This document shows positions 27,425 through 36,304 of a stretch of 64,000 nt of DNA, one piece after another (the first letter of the stretch is position 1; each line of letters begins with the position of its first letter). The notes under the pieces were generated by a model. That model was not told the DNA's origin and made no database searches. It was given only the letters and a program-made list of their open reading frames with translations. Origin of the DNA: Noviherbaspirillum pedocola (GTDB lineage: Bacteria; Pseudomonadota; Gammaproteobacteria; Burkholderiales; Burkholderiaceae_D); the NCBI RefSeq assembly GCF_016632335.1, contig NZ_JAEPBG010000012.1:1-64000 (forward strand), given 5' to 3'. A program made the translations under genes and the position numbers.

Positions 27425-27566
27425 ATATATCTCCGTAAATTTTGCTTTTCAAAAGCTTGAAGCGCTTTTATGTTGGAAAACGCAAAGCGCAGCCATCAAG
27501 ACTTTTACCTGCGAAAAATGGAAATACCTACAATTCACCCATTGCAAACATCGTCGGGGAAGTCGC

Positions 27567-28871
27567 ATGAAGGTCATTGTTCTGGGAGCCGGCATCATCG
27601 GCACCGCATCCGCCTGGTTCTTGCACAAGTCCGGCCATGAAGTCACGGTAATCGAGCGCCAACCCGGCGCGGCGCAGGAAACGAGCTTCGCCAATGGCTG
27701 CCAGATATCGGTATCCCATGCCGAACCCTGGGCCAACCCGACCGCGCCAATGAAGATCCTGAAATGGCTGGGACGCGAAGATGCGCCGCTGCTGTTTCGC
27801 CCGCGCGCGGAATGGCTGCAATGGAAATGGGGTCTGCATTTCCTGCGCGAATGCACCGCGGCGCGCACCGACTACAACATCCGCCAGATCGTCGCGCTGG
27901 CCGAATACAGCCGGCAAACGCTGGGCGCGGTGCGCGAGGAAACCGGCATCGCCTATGACCACCTAACGCGCGGTATCCTGCACTTCTACACCGATCAAAA
28001 GGAGTTCGAGCAGTCGCTGCATGCGGCGAAGCTCATGCGTGAGTTCGGCTGTCCGCGAACATCGATCGATGCCGACGAAGTGGTGCGCATCGAACCGGCG
28101 TTGAAATCGGTACGTGCGCGCATCGTTGGCGGCGACTTCACACCTACCGATGAATCGGGCGATGTGTACAAGTTCACCACCGGACTGGCGCAACGGGCGA
28201 CGCAAGCCGGCGTCGACTTCCGTTTTGACACCACGGTTACCCGCCTCTTGCACGATGGCGCGCGCATCACTGGCGTAGAAATCATCGATGCGCACGGCGT
28301 GCATCAGACGCTGCACGCCGACGCCTATGTGCTGGCGATGGGCAGTTTCAGCACAGTGCTGGCCAAGCCGCTTGGCATCGAGCTGATGATCTATCCAGGC
28401 AAGGGGTATTCGGCGACCTACCAGGTAACCAACCCGGACGCGGCGCCGACGGTGTCGCTGACCGACGATGGCTACAAGCTTGTGGTATCACGCCTGGGCG
28501 ACCGACTGCGTGTGGCCGGCACCTGCGAGCTGAATGGCTACAGCCGCGAGCTGAACAATACCCGCTGCGAAGCGATCACGCGGCGCATCAGCGAGTTGTT
28601 CCCAGGTGCCTGCGACTATGCGCATCCACGCTACTGGACCGGTCTGCGTCCATTGACGCCTTCCAATGTGCCGTATGTGGGCCGCACAAGGATTGCCAAC
28701 CTCTATGTGAACACCGGCCACGGCACGCTGGGCTGGACCATGGGTTGCGGCTCGGGACGCGCGATTGCCGACATCGTTTCCGGCCGTATTCCGGAAGTGG
28801 ATTTCGCGTTCACCGGCTTGCCCGCGCCGCGCGGCGGCCGGCCGGCGCCGGCGCGCACTGCAAACGCTTGA
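27567..28871 (+). CDS. dadA: D-amino acid dehydrogenase, small subunit
   Basis: A 434-residue FAD enzyme, membrane-associated, that oxidises D-alanine and other D-amino acids to keto acids and feeds electrons to the respiratory chain. The dinucleotide loop is VLGAGIIGTASAWFLHKSGH; the C-terminal RTRIANLYVNTGHGTLGWTM is a family signature. ATG 27567 follows an AT-rich 142-bp gap. The usual neighbour, an Lrp-type regulator, is 1.2 kb further on, separated by the gene at 28958-29905. Confidence 0.93.
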   Translation: MKVIVLGAGIIGTASAWFLHKSGHEVTVIERQPGAAQETSFANGCQISVSHAEPWANPTAPMKILKWLGREDAPLLFRPRAEWLQWKWGLHFLRECTAARTDYNIRQIVALAEYSRQTLGAVREETGIAYDHLTRGILHFYTDQKEFEQSLHAAKLMREFGCPRTSIDADEVVRIEPALKSVRARIVGGDFTPTDESGDVYKFTTGLAQRATQAGVDFRFDTTVTRLLHDGARITGVEIIDAHGVHQTLHADAYVLAMGSFSTVLAKPLGIELMIYPGKGYSATYQVTNPDAAPTVSLTDDGYKLVVSRLGDRLRVAGTCELNGYSRELNNTRCEAITRRISELFPGACDYAHPRYWTGLRPLTPSNVPYVGRTRIANLYVNTGHGTLGWTMGCGSGRAIADIVSGRIPEVDFAFTGLPAPRGGRPAPARTANA

Positions 28872-28879
28872 AACGGCAG

Positions 28880-28911
28880 GCTTGCGCCTTCGCATGGTCG
28901 AAGGCGCAAGC
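28880..28911. terminator. Perfect 13-bp hairpin between convergent genes
   Basis: GCTTGCGCCTTCG (28880-28892) and CGAAGGCGCAAGC (28899-28911) form a complete stem around CATGGT. It starts 8 bp after the dadA stop. There is no T run; probably a 3'-end structure serving dadA or both convergent transcripts. Confidence 0.55.
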
Positions 28912-28957
28912 AATGTCGGGATGTACACGAACTGCACTGCGCGTCGAAGCAACGCCG

Positions 28958-29905
28958 CTAACTGTCCGCCCGATCTTTCTCTTCAGCCGTACTCTTTTGC
29001 GGATCCATCACTACGCGCAGCGGTTTTCGCGTCACGCCTGCTCTGTCGTCTCCGCCGCGCGGCGAATCACGTTCATCGCGTCTTGGGCTATCGACCAGGC
29101 TTGCCTTGACCAACGGTTGGTCAGGCTGCAATTCAGAGATGAACCTGTCCATCTCGGAAGCCAGCGACACGGTGTGCGCATAGTGCTCGTGACGCTGGAT
29201 GCTGGACGGCGCATTGCTGAACATCTTTTGCAGGTGCGCGATATTGGCCATCACTGCATCACGATATCCTTCGACCTTCTGATGCTTATCCGGATCGCCC
29301 AGGCAGCAGATCATGTTATCCAGATCTTCGGTGGCAATACGGACCCTGTCCTCAACATCCCGTACGCGGAACTGCATGTTATTGGCCAGCGTAGCGATCT
29401 CCTGGAGATTCACGCCCAATTGGCTGGCCTGCTTGCAATCGCGCTGGAGCTGTGCCTTCGCCAGCGTCAATGCCGGAATGGATGGCGCAGCCGTTTCATT
29501 TGCTTGCGGCACGCCCCGTGCCGGCGCAGGGCTCGGCGATGCGCGACGTGGTGAGCTTGGTGGGCTCGCCGTTCGAGCCCGCTTCGGCGCGCGCTGCTCC
29601 GGCAGGTCCTGCGCCAGACGCTTCATCTGCGGATTGCGCTTCAAATCGTCCGCTGGCCTTGCATCGGTCAGCGGCTTGTCGCGGGAGCCCAGACTGATCG
29701 AGACTGACTGGCGCGGTATTGGGAGGTTCCTGGGAGAGCCCGGCGGCGAAGGCGTAGCTCGATGCCATGTCGCATCGATCTGCGGTGAACGCGGCGCCGG
29801 GCTAGCGGGCCGAGACGGTTTCTGCGGCGATGTCCCTTGCGCGTTTTCGGTGTCAGCCCTGGGCCGGGGTGACCCCGGAATGGCGGTTGAGGTGGGTGTT
29901 GACAT
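28958..29905 (-). CDS. Ser/Pro-rich disordered protein with a helical C-terminal half; secreted-effector-like
   Basis: A 315-residue protein with no classical signal peptide or membrane segment. Residues 1-140 are almost entirely Ser, Pro, Thr, Arg and Ala (many SP and SPR steps), including a basic cluster at 106-123 (PKRARTASPPSSPRRASPS) that resembles a nuclear-localisation signal. Residues 145-265 are helical (LAKAQLQRDCKQASQLGVNL...), and the last 45 are highly charged. ATG 29905 has GGAGG five bases upstream, so the start is firm. Such N-termini are typical of type III effectors, but no secretion or chaperone gene is in view. Function unknown. Confidence 0.7.
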   Translation of the reverse strand: MSTPTSTAIPGSPRPRADTENAQGTSPQKPSRPASPAPRSPQIDATWHRATPSPPGSPRNLPIPRQSVSISLGSRDKPLTDARPADDLKRNPQMKRLAQDLPEQRAPKRARTASPPSSPRRASPSPAPARGVPQANETAAPSIPALTLAKAQLQRDCKQASQLGVNLQEIATLANNMQFRVRDVEDRVRIATEDLDNMICCLGDPDKHQKVEGYRDAVMANIAHLQKMFSNAPSSIQRHEHYAHTVSLASEMDRFISELQPDQPLVKASLVDSPRRDERDSPRGGDDRAGVTRKPLRVVMDPQKSTAEEKDRADS

Positions 29906-30040
29906 GCTTGCCTCCGGAGATGAGCGTGGGTAGAAGAAACGGTCGCGGCCGTCACGGCGGAGATCCCGCCCTTGATGCGCGGCCTTGGTAACCCCCTCGC
30001 GTGCCCTGTTCATCGCCCGCACATTCGTACTGCCTGCGCT

Positions 30041-30562
30041 TCACCGGCGCTCGCCCTTCGCCGCCTTCACTGTCACTGTCTCGGCCTTCTCATCGAAAGT
30101 GATGCGCGTGGTGAACTTCGCCCGCTTCATCGGAAAGCGCGATTGGAAATGCCGCACATTGCCCGAGCCGGAAATCACGCGGCGCACGAACTGGTAATAC
30201 GCATCCATGTCCAGCACATGGACCACGAGGAAATAATCGAAGTCACCCGAGACGAAATAGCATTGCATCACCTCGGCTTCGCCATTCATGCGCGCCTCGA
30301 ATTCCTTCATCTGCTCATCGGACTGGTTGTTCAGCGACACTTCGAGAAAGGCCATCATGCCGTAGCCAAGCGCGAACGGATCAATCAGCGCGACATCGCT
30401 GCCGATGATGCCGGCCTCATGCAGCTCACGTATGCGACGCAGGCAGGTTGGCTGGGACACATGCACCTTCGCTGCCAGTTCGCTGGTGGACATGCGATTG
30501 TTCTTCTGCAGCAGGTTCAGCAGCTTGCGGTCTACCTTGTCGAGCTGTCGGAATCTCGTCAT
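30041..30562 (-). CDS. Lrp/AsnC-family transcriptional regulator
   Basis: A 173-residue regulator with an N-terminal helix-turn-helix (LDKVDRKLLNLLQKNNRMST...SQPTCLRRIRELHEAGII) and a C-terminal RAM ligand-sensing domain (YFVSGDFDYFLVVHVLDMDAY). Such proteins sense amino acids and form octamers. ATG 30562 is used; GTG 30574 is in frame four codons upstream. It is divergent from the branched-chain amino acid binding protein gene, with the palindrome at 30600-30614 between them, and is a plausible regulator of that gene or of dadA. Confidence 0.87.
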   Translation of the reverse strand: MTRFRQLDKVDRKLLNLLQKNNRMSTSELAAKVHVSQPTCLRRIRELHEAGIIGSDVALIDPFALGYGMMAFLEVSLNNQSDEQMKEFEARMNGEAEVMQCYFVSGDFDYFLVVHVLDMDAYYQFVRRVISGSGNVRHFQSRFPMKRAKFTTRITFDEKAETVTVKAAKGERR

Positions 30563-30599
30563 GAACACGTCCACGAAAATGTGAAAAAAAGGGAAAAAA

Positions 30600-30614
30600 C
30601 GGCATAATGTGCCG
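30600..30614. promoter_or_regulatory. Palindrome in the lrp-livK divergent region
   Basis: CGGCA-TAATG-TGCCG is a perfect 5-5-5 inverted repeat, 38 bp from the regulator ATG and 64 bp before the binding-protein ATG. It is suited to an operator; no protein assignment can be made from sequence alone. Confidence 0.4.
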
Positions 30615-30677
30615 CGCCAAGCGAGCCGGATTCGTATCGCGGCAAACCGATCCTAATTCAATTCCCAGGAGGACATG

Positions 30678-31841
30678 ATGCAACGCAAGCCCTTATCGAT
30701 TTCCATCGCTGTCGCGCTTGCGCTTGCCGCAGCGGGCGTTCATGCGGAGGACCTAGTGGTGAGGCTGGGCCAGGTTGCCCCGATGTCCGGCGGACAAGCG
30801 CATTACGGCCGCGACAACGCCAACGGCGCAATTCTCGCCGTTGAAGACTTGAATGCGAAAGGCGTCACCATCGGCGGCAAGAAAGTGAAGTTCGAACTGC
30901 TGAACGAAGACGACGCCGCCGATCCGAAGCAAGGCAACCTGGTGGCGCAAAAGCTGGTCGACGCCAAGGTCAATGGCGTGATCGGCCACCTCAATTCGGG
31001 CACGACCATTCCCGCCTCGCGTGTCTACAACCAGGCCGGCATCGGACAGATTTCGCCGTCAGCCACCAATCCGCAATACACCCAGCAAGGTTTCAAGACC
31101 GCGTTCCGCGTGGTTGCCAATGATGCGCAGCTCGGCGGCACGCTCGGCAAATACGCCATCGAGAAGCTCAATGCGAAGCGCATTGCCGTCATAGACGACC
31201 GCACTGCGTATGGCGAAGGCGTGGCGCGCGAATTCATCAAGGGCGCGAAGAAGAGCTTGCCCGGCGTGCAGATCACGCAGCAGTACACCACCGACAAGGC
31301 CACGGACTTCAATGCGATCCTGACCTCGATCAAGTCGAAGAACCCGGACGTCGTCTTCTTCGGCGGCATGGACAATGTCGGCGGCCCGATGCTGCGGCAG
31401 ATGAAGCAGCTCGGCATCAATGCCAAGTTCATGGGCGGCGATGGCGTCTGCACCAGCGCTCTGCCCTCGCTTGCCGGCGAAGGCCTGCGTGACGATCAGG
31501 TGGTTTGCGCGGAAGCCGGCGGCGTGACCGGCGCGAAGGAAAAGGACATGGAGCAGTTCCGCGAGCGCTACAAGAAGCGCTTTGGCGTGGATGTCGTGCT
31601 GTATGCGCCTTACGTCTATGACGCGGTAATGACCATGGCCGACGCGATGCAGAAAGCGAATTCGGCCGAGCCGGCGAAATACCTGCCGGTGCTTGCCAAG
31701 ATGGACCGTGAAGGCGTCACCGGCCACATCAACTTCGACGCCAAGGGCGATCTGAAGGAAGGCACGCTGACGCTCTATACCTTCAAGGGTGGCCAGAAGG
31801 AGAAGATGGCAGTGGTCAAGGGTGGTGGCGACGTGAAGTAA
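30678..31841 (+). CDS. Branched-chain amino acid ABC transporter, periplasmic binding protein (LivK-like)
   Basis: A 387-residue type I periplasmic binding protein. Signal peptide at about residues 1-23 (LSISIAVALALAAAGVHA), then VVRLGQVAPMSGGQAHYGRD, the ligand-binding start of Leu/Ile/Val-type receptors, and NGVIGHLNSGTTIPASRVYN. The AGGAGG at 30667-30672 sits five bases before ATG 30678; an ATG at 30675 is too close. No permease or ATPase genes are adjacent, so it must serve a transporter encoded elsewhere. A terminator follows. Confidence 0.9.
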   Translation: MQRKPLSISIAVALALAAAGVHAEDLVVRLGQVAPMSGGQAHYGRDNANGAILAVEDLNAKGVTIGGKKVKFELLNEDDAADPKQGNLVAQKLVDAKVNGVIGHLNSGTTIPASRVYNQAGIGQISPSATNPQYTQQGFKTAFRVVANDAQLGGTLGKYAIEKLNAKRIAVIDDRTAYGEGVAREFIKGAKKSLPGVQITQQYTTDKATDFNAILTSIKSKNPDVVFFGGMDNVGGPMLRQMKQLGINAKFMGGDGVCTSALPSLAGEGLRDDQVVCAEAGGVTGAKEKDMEQFRERYKKRFGVDVVLYAPYVYDAVMTMADAMQKANSAEPAKYLPVLAKMDREGVTGHINFDAKGDLKEGTLTLYTFKGGQKEKMAVVKGGGDVK

Positions 31842-31883
31842 GCGCTGCCGCAGAAGCGCTTGCAAAAGCGCTCACGCCAAAAC

Positions 31884-31907
31884 AAAAGGCGCCCTCGGGC
31901 GCCTTTC
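31884..31907. terminator. Bidirectional terminator between livK-like and cytochrome c genes
   Basis: AAAGGCGCC (31885-31893) pairs with GGCGCCTTT (31898-31906) around CTCG. The A and T runs on either side let it serve the convergent genes. Confidence 0.85.
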
Positions 31908-31938
31908 TCATCTTGTCGCGATACCTGCTTGCGGCTGC

Positions 31939-32250
31939 TTACTTCTGCGACAGGATCCACTTCACCAGACGATGCGCCTCGGCGTCGTTGACCTGCGTAT
32001 TCGGCGGCATCGGCACCGGACCCCAAACGCCTGAGCCACCCTTCTGCACCTTCTGCACCAGCTTGTCCTCTGCATCCTTCTGGCCGGCGTATTTCGCCGC
32101 GACATCCTTGTAGGCCGGGCCGACGACCTTCTTGTCAACCGCATGGCAAGCCATGCAATTCTTCGACTTGGCCAGCTCCAATTCATCCGCAGCCAGCGCC
32201 GAAGTCGACAACAATGCGCCAGCAATACCCATCAACAGCAATGCTTTCAT
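31939..32250 (-). CDS. Periplasmic class I cytochrome c (c551/c552-like)
   Basis: A 103-residue electron carrier. Signal peptide residues 1-20 (cut at SALA-AD), one haem site CMACH (C32, C35, H36) and the distal Met ligand in GPVPMPPN (M81). The size matches small soluble donors of the cbb3 or nitrite-reductase type, but no oxidase is adjacent. ATG 32250 is preceded by GGAGAA. Confidence 0.9.
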   Translation of the reverse strand: MKALLLMGIAGALLSTSALAADELELAKSKNCMACHAVDKKVVGPAYKDVAAKYAGQKDAEDKLVQKVQKGGSGVWGPVPMPPNTQVNDAEAHRLVKWILSQK

Positions 32251-32410
32251 CAGGTTCTCCAGTTCTCCAGAAGTGTGGGCAGAAAAACATCAAGACGCGT
32301 ACCTTACCACAGTACATCCATAGGAACGAACCCGTATTGATCGCAGACGACGCAGCTGCATTTGACGGTGCCGCCGCCGCTGCTATCATCCCTTTCGCAA
32401 AGGAGACACC

Positions 32411-32632
32411 ATGCCGCTCATCATTCTGATCGTTGCCCTGTCAGCGCTGCGCTTTTTCGAAATCGGGCCTTTCGCCGCGCTGTCCTGGTGGTGGATAGCC
32501 GGACTGTTCGTGCTGGCTTTTGTCTGGTTCGAATACATTGAAGGCATGCTCGGCCTGAACAAGCGCCGCGCGCATGATGAACTCGACAAGGCGCGCAAGA
32601 AGCGGGTGGAGTCGAGCTTTCGACGGAAGTAA
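32411..32632 (+). CDS. TIGR04438-type small Trp-rich membrane protein
   Basis: A 73-residue protein with two hydrophobic stretches (LIILIVALSALRFF and the Trp-rich ALSWWWIAGLFVLAFVWFEY) and a basic C-terminal tail (KRRAHDELDKARKKR). It matches the small Trp-rich family known in Betaproteobacteria; no function is established. AAGGAG lies eight bases before ATG 32411, and a good terminator follows. Confidence 0.85.
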   Translation: MPLIILIVALSALRFFEIGPFAALSWWWIAGLFVLAFVWFEYIEGMLGLNKRRAHDELDKARKKRVESSFRRK

Positions 32633-32689
32633 AGCAGCAGCAAATCAATCGCCGTAGAAAAAGCCAACCGCGAACAAGCCAGTAGCAAA

Positions 32690-32724
32690 CGAAAAGCCGG
32701 GAATGCAACCCGGCTTTTCGTTTT
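32690..32724 (+). terminator. Terminator after the Trp-rich protein gene
   Basis: CGAAAAGCCGGG pairs with CCCGGCTTTTCG around AATGCAA, followed by TTTT. Confidence 0.85.
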
Positions 32725-32796
32725 CCCGTCGACCCGCTTTCCCGGCATTTCGGCGCATGGCGCGCGCCGGCACGAGGGAAATGGGCTATGCGTCAA

Positions 32797-34470
32797 TCAG
32801 CCCGTGACTGCGCCACGACTGGCCGGCGCCACGAGCGCCGCGAACTTGGCCAGCACGCCGCGGGTATAGCGTGGCGCCGGCTGCTTCCACGTTGCGCGGC
32901 GACGCTCCAGCTCTTCATCCGACACATTCACCTGAATCAGCAGCTTGTGAGCATCGATCGTGACCGAATCGCCTTCCTGTACCAGCGCGATATTGCCGCC
33001 GACGAAGGCTTCCGGCGCCACATGGCCAACCACCATGCCCCAGGTGCCGCCGGAAAAGCGGCCATCGGTGATCAGGCCAACCGATTCGCCCAGGCCCTTG
33101 CCGATCAGCGCCGACGTTGGCGCCAGCATTTCCGGCATGCCCGGACCACCCTTCGGTCCCAGGTAGCGCAGCACCAGCACATCGCCAGCGTTGATGCGGT
33201 CGGCCAGGATCGCATCCATCGCCGAGTATTCATCGTCAAAGACCCGCGCCGGACCAGTGATGGACGGATTTTTCAGGCCGGTGATCTTCGCCACGCAGCC
33301 CTCGGTGGCGAGATTGCCCTTCAGGATTGCAAGGTGACCTTCGTCATACAGCGCGCGGTCGATGGTACGAATCACGTCCTGATCAGCACGCGGCACATCG
33401 GGCACATCGGCCAGTTCCTCGGCCAGGGTGCGGCCGGTAATGGTGATGCAGTTGCCATGCATCAGGCCGGCGTTCAGGAGAATCTTCATCACCTGCGGAA
33501 TGCCGCCGGCGCGATGCAAGTCGGTAGCCACGTATTTGCCCGAGGGTTTCAGATCGCAAATCACCGGCACCCGCTTGCGCATGCGTTCGAAGTCATCGAG
33601 CGTCCATTCCACGCCGGCTGCATACGCGATTGCCATGTAGTGAAGCACGGCGTTGGTCGAGCCGCCAGTGGCCATGATCACCGCGACGGCATTCTCAATC
33701 GCCTCGCGGGTCACGATGTCGCGTGGCTTCAGATCACGCTTGACCGCTTCGACCAGCACCCGCGCCGATTCGGCGGCCGAGCCGACCTTTTCATCATCGG
33801 GGTTGGCCATCGTCGACGAATACAGCAGCGACATGCCGAGCGCTTCGAAGGACGAAGACATGGTATTGGCGGTGTACATGCCGCCGCAGGAACCCGAGGA
33901 CGGGCAGGCATTCTTTTCGATGCCATCGAAATCTTCCTGCGACATGCGGCCAGCGGTAAATTCGCCGACGGCTTCAAAGGCCGACACGATGGTCAGATCC
34001 TTGCCCTTCCACTTGCCCGGCTTGATGGTGCCGCCATACACATAGATGCTCGGCACATTGGTGCGCAGCATGCCGATCATGCCGCCGGGCATGTTCTTGT
34101 CGCAACCGCCGATAACGACGCAACCGTCCATCCATTGGCCCTGCACGCAGGTCTCGATACAGTCCGCGATGACTTCGCGCGAGATCAGCGAATACTTCAT
34201 GCCCTCGGTGCCCATGGACATGCCGTCGGAGATCGTCGGGGTGCCGAATACCTGCGGATTCGCGCCGGCGTCCCTGACAGCCTGGATCGCGATATCGGCG
34301 AGCTTCTGCAGGCCGGAATTACAGGGGGTAATGGTGGAATGGCCGTTCGCAATGCCGATCATGGGATTGTCGAAGTCGGACTTTTCATAGCCCATCGCGT
34401 AATACATCGAACGGTTCGGGCTGCGCGCAACGCCCTGGGTGACGTTTTTGGAACGACGGTTGAATGCCAT
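32797..34470 (-). CDS. ilvD: Dihydroxy-acid dehydratase
   Basis: A 557-residue iron-sulfur enzyme of valine, isoleucine and pantothenate synthesis. Cluster cysteines are in [17 protein letters not shown] and [13 protein letters not shown]-terminus ([20 protein letters not shown]) and length match the family. ATG 34470 has GGAGGG upstream. It is divergent from the LysR gene at 34568, whose operator-like repeat lies within 100 bp of the ilvD start, so LysR control of ilvD is possible. Confidence 0.95.
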   Translation of the reverse strand: MAFNRRSKNVTQGVARSPNRSMYYAMGYEKSDFDNPMIGIANGHSTITPCNSGLQKLADIAIQAVRDAGANPQVFGTPTISDGMSMGTEGMKYSLISREVIADCIETCVQGQWMDGCVVIGGCDKNMPGGMIGMLRTNVPSIYVYGGTIKPGKWKGKDLTIVSAFEAVGEFTAGRMSQEDFDGIEKNACPSSGSCGGMYTANTMSSSFEALGMSLLYSSTMANPDDEKVGSAAESARVLVEAVKRDLKPRDIVTREAIENAVAVIMATGGSTNAVLHYMAIAYAAGVEWTLDDFERMRKRVPVICDLKPSGKYVATDLHRAGGIPQVMKILLNAGLMHGNCITITGRTLAEELADVPDVPRADQDVIRTIDRALYDEGHLAILKGNLATEGCVAKITGLKNPSITGPARVFDDEYSAMDAILADRINAGDVLVLRYLGPKGGPGMPEMLAPTSALIGKGLGESVGLITDGRFSGGTWGMVVGHVAPEAFVGGNIALVQEGDSVTIDAHKLLIQVNVSDEELERRRATWKQPAPRYTRGVLAKFAALVAPASRGAVTG

Positions 34471-34546
34471 GGTGCCTCCCTCCGGATAGTGAGGCGCCTA
34501 CATTGCCTTGCCTGCACTGCGCCGTCAAATATATCATTCGCCTTTG

Positions 34547-34569
34547 ATTGATACGGATCGCATATCAAT
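34547..34569. promoter_or_regulatory. LysR-type inverted repeat overlapping the regulator start codon
   Basis: ATTGATA (34547-34553) and TATCAAT (34563-34569) are perfect 7-bp arms with a 9-bp spacer, the T-N11-A layout of LysR-type sites. The right arm includes the first two bases of the regulator ATG, which suggests autorepression, and it lies 77 bp from the divergent ilvD start. Confidence 0.6.
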
Positions 34570-35470
34570 GAACCTCGAACTGCGGCAATTGCGCTATTTC
34601 GTCACCGTGGCCGAGGAAATGCATTTCGGCCGGGCCGCGCAGCGCCTGCACATGACGCAACCGCCGCTGTCGCAGACGATACAAGCGTTGGAAACCGCGA
34701 TCGGCACGCCGCTGTTTGCACGCACCAGCCGCAGCGTCACCCTAACCCCGGCGGGCGCGGCGCTGCTGCCGCAGGCGCGCCGGCTGCTGCAGGAAGCGGC
34801 GGCACTGCCCGACCTGGCGCGCCGCGCTGCTGCTGGCGAATCCGGCCGGCTCGCGCTGGCTTTCGTTTCCACTGCCGACTACAGCGTGCTGCCGCATTTC
34901 CTGCAGGAGTTTCGGGCCGCCTATCCCGGAGTGCATTTCGAATTGAAAGAAGCCACCACGGATCTGCAGCTCGATGAGCTGTCGCGCGGCACGATCGATG
35001 TGGGCCTGATGATTGCGCCGCTGCCCGAGCGCATGAAAGCCGAGCTCGACTATGCGCCGGTGCTGTCCGAACCTTTGATGCTTGCCGCGCCGCAGGGCCT
35101 CGCCGCGCTCGACACGTATGGACCGCTGCCGCTGCACGCAGTGGCCGACATGCCGCTGATCGTGTTCCCGCGTCGCATCGCGCCGTCCTTTCATGACGCG
35201 ATACTCGGCTGCTACCGGCATGCCGGCATCGTGCCTTTGATCGGACAGGAAGCGATACAGATGCAAACCATCGTCGGCCTTGTCTCGGCCGGCATGGGCA
35301 TCGCGCTTGTGCCACAATCGGTGTCCAATTTGAAACGGCCCGGCGTAGAATACCGCGCGCTTGCCGGGCCCGCGGCGATCATCGAGACCGGACTGGCCTG
35401 GCGCCGCGACAATGACTCCCCGGTACTGCGCGCCTTCCTGCAACTGCTGAGAAAGAAATCCCTATGCTGA
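34568..35470 (+). CDS. LysR-family transcriptional regulator
   Basis: A 300-residue regulator with an N-terminal winged helix ([20 protein letters not shown]...[13 protein letters not shown]) and a periplasmic-binding-like effector domain ([20 protein letters not shown]). It resembles the BenM/CatM group at the N-terminus, though the ligand is unknown. ATG 34568 is chosen over an upstream frame start at 34508, because [11 protein letters not shown] is the standard opening. Its stop lies inside the lgt start region (7-bp overlap). Confidence 0.9.
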   Translation: MNLELRQLRYFVTVAEEMHFGRAAQRLHMTQPPLSQTIQALETAIGTPLFARTSRSVTLTPAGAALLPQARRLLQEAAALPDLARRAAAGESGRLALAFVSTADYSVLPHFLQEFRAAYPGVHFELKEATTDLQLDELSRGTIDVGLMIAPLPERMKAELDYAPVLSEPLMLAAPQGLAALDTYGPLPLHAVADMPLIVFPRRIAPSFHDAILGCYRHAGIVPLIGQEAIQMQTIVGLVSAGMGIALVPQSVSNLKRPGVEYRALAGPAAIIETGLAWRRDNDSPVLRAFLQLLRKKSLC

Positions 35471-36294
35471 TTCACCCGATGCCCGACCCGGTTGCGATTG
35501 CAATCGGCCCGATTGCCATTCGCTGGTACGGCCTGATGTATCTGCTGGCCTTCCTGCTGTTCATCGGCCTGGGGCGCATGCGCGTGAAGCAGCCGCATAT
35601 CGCCGCGGCCGGGTGGAGGAACGAAGACCTCGACGACATGCTGTTCTATGGCGTGCTTGGCGTGGTGATCGGTGGACGGCTCGGCGAAGTGCTGTTCTAT
35701 CACCCGGTCTATTACTTCTCGAATCCATCGCAGATCTTCGCGGTATGGAAGGGCGGCATGTCCTTCCATGGCGGCTTTCTCGGCGTGATGCTGGCGATGT
35801 GGCTGTGGGGCAGGCGCCATGGCCGCAAGCTCATGGACATCATGGACTTCATCGCGCCGATGGTGCCGCTTGGGTATGCCTGCGGGCGCATCGGCAACTT
35901 CATCAATGCCGAGCTGCCGGGTCGGGTCGCCGATCCTTCGCTGCCCTGGGCCATGATCTGGCCGAATGTCGACAACCTGCCGCGCCATCCTTCGCCGATC
36001 TATCAGGCGCTGGTCGATGGACTGCTGCTGTTCATCGTGTTGTGGCTGTTTGCCAGGAAGCCGCGGCCGCGGCTGGCAGTGTCCGGCGTGTTTGCGCTTG
36101 GCTATGGCTGCGCGCGCTTCTTCACCGAGTACTTCCGCACGCCGGACTATGACGTGCACTTCGCGGGCATCACGATCTCCGCGGGTCAGATGCTGTCAGT
36201 GCCGATGATCGTGCTCGGCTTGGTGCTGCTCTATGTTGCCTACCAACGGCATGGCCGCGATGCCGCGTCAGGAAACGCGGCGAGCCGCATGTGA
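35464..36294 (+). CDS. lgt: Prolipoprotein diacylglyceryl transferase
   Basis: A 276-residue inner-membrane enzyme that transfers diacylglycerol to the lipobox Cys, the first step of lipoprotein maturation. About seven membrane segments, the HGGFLG motif ([10 protein letters not shown]) and the Lgt signature [13 protein letters not shown] are present. It overlaps the LysR gene by 7 bp, an unusual pairing. lspA, which acts next, is in this window at 57676. Confidence 0.95.
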   Translation: MLIHPMPDPVAIAIGPIAIRWYGLMYLLAFLLFIGLGRMRVKQPHIAAAGWRNEDLDDMLFYGVLGVVIGGRLGEVLFYHPVYYFSNPSQIFAVWKGGMSFHGGFLGVMLAMWLWGRRHGRKLMDIMDFIAPMVPLGYACGRIGNFINAELPGRVADPSLPWAMIWPNVDNLPRHPSPIYQALVDGLLLFIVLWLFARKPRPRLAVSGVFALGYGCARFFTEYFRTPDYDVHFAGITISAGQMLSVPMIVLGLVLLYVAYQRHGRDAASGNAASRM

Positions 36295-36304
36295 GGCGCC
36301 CCGA

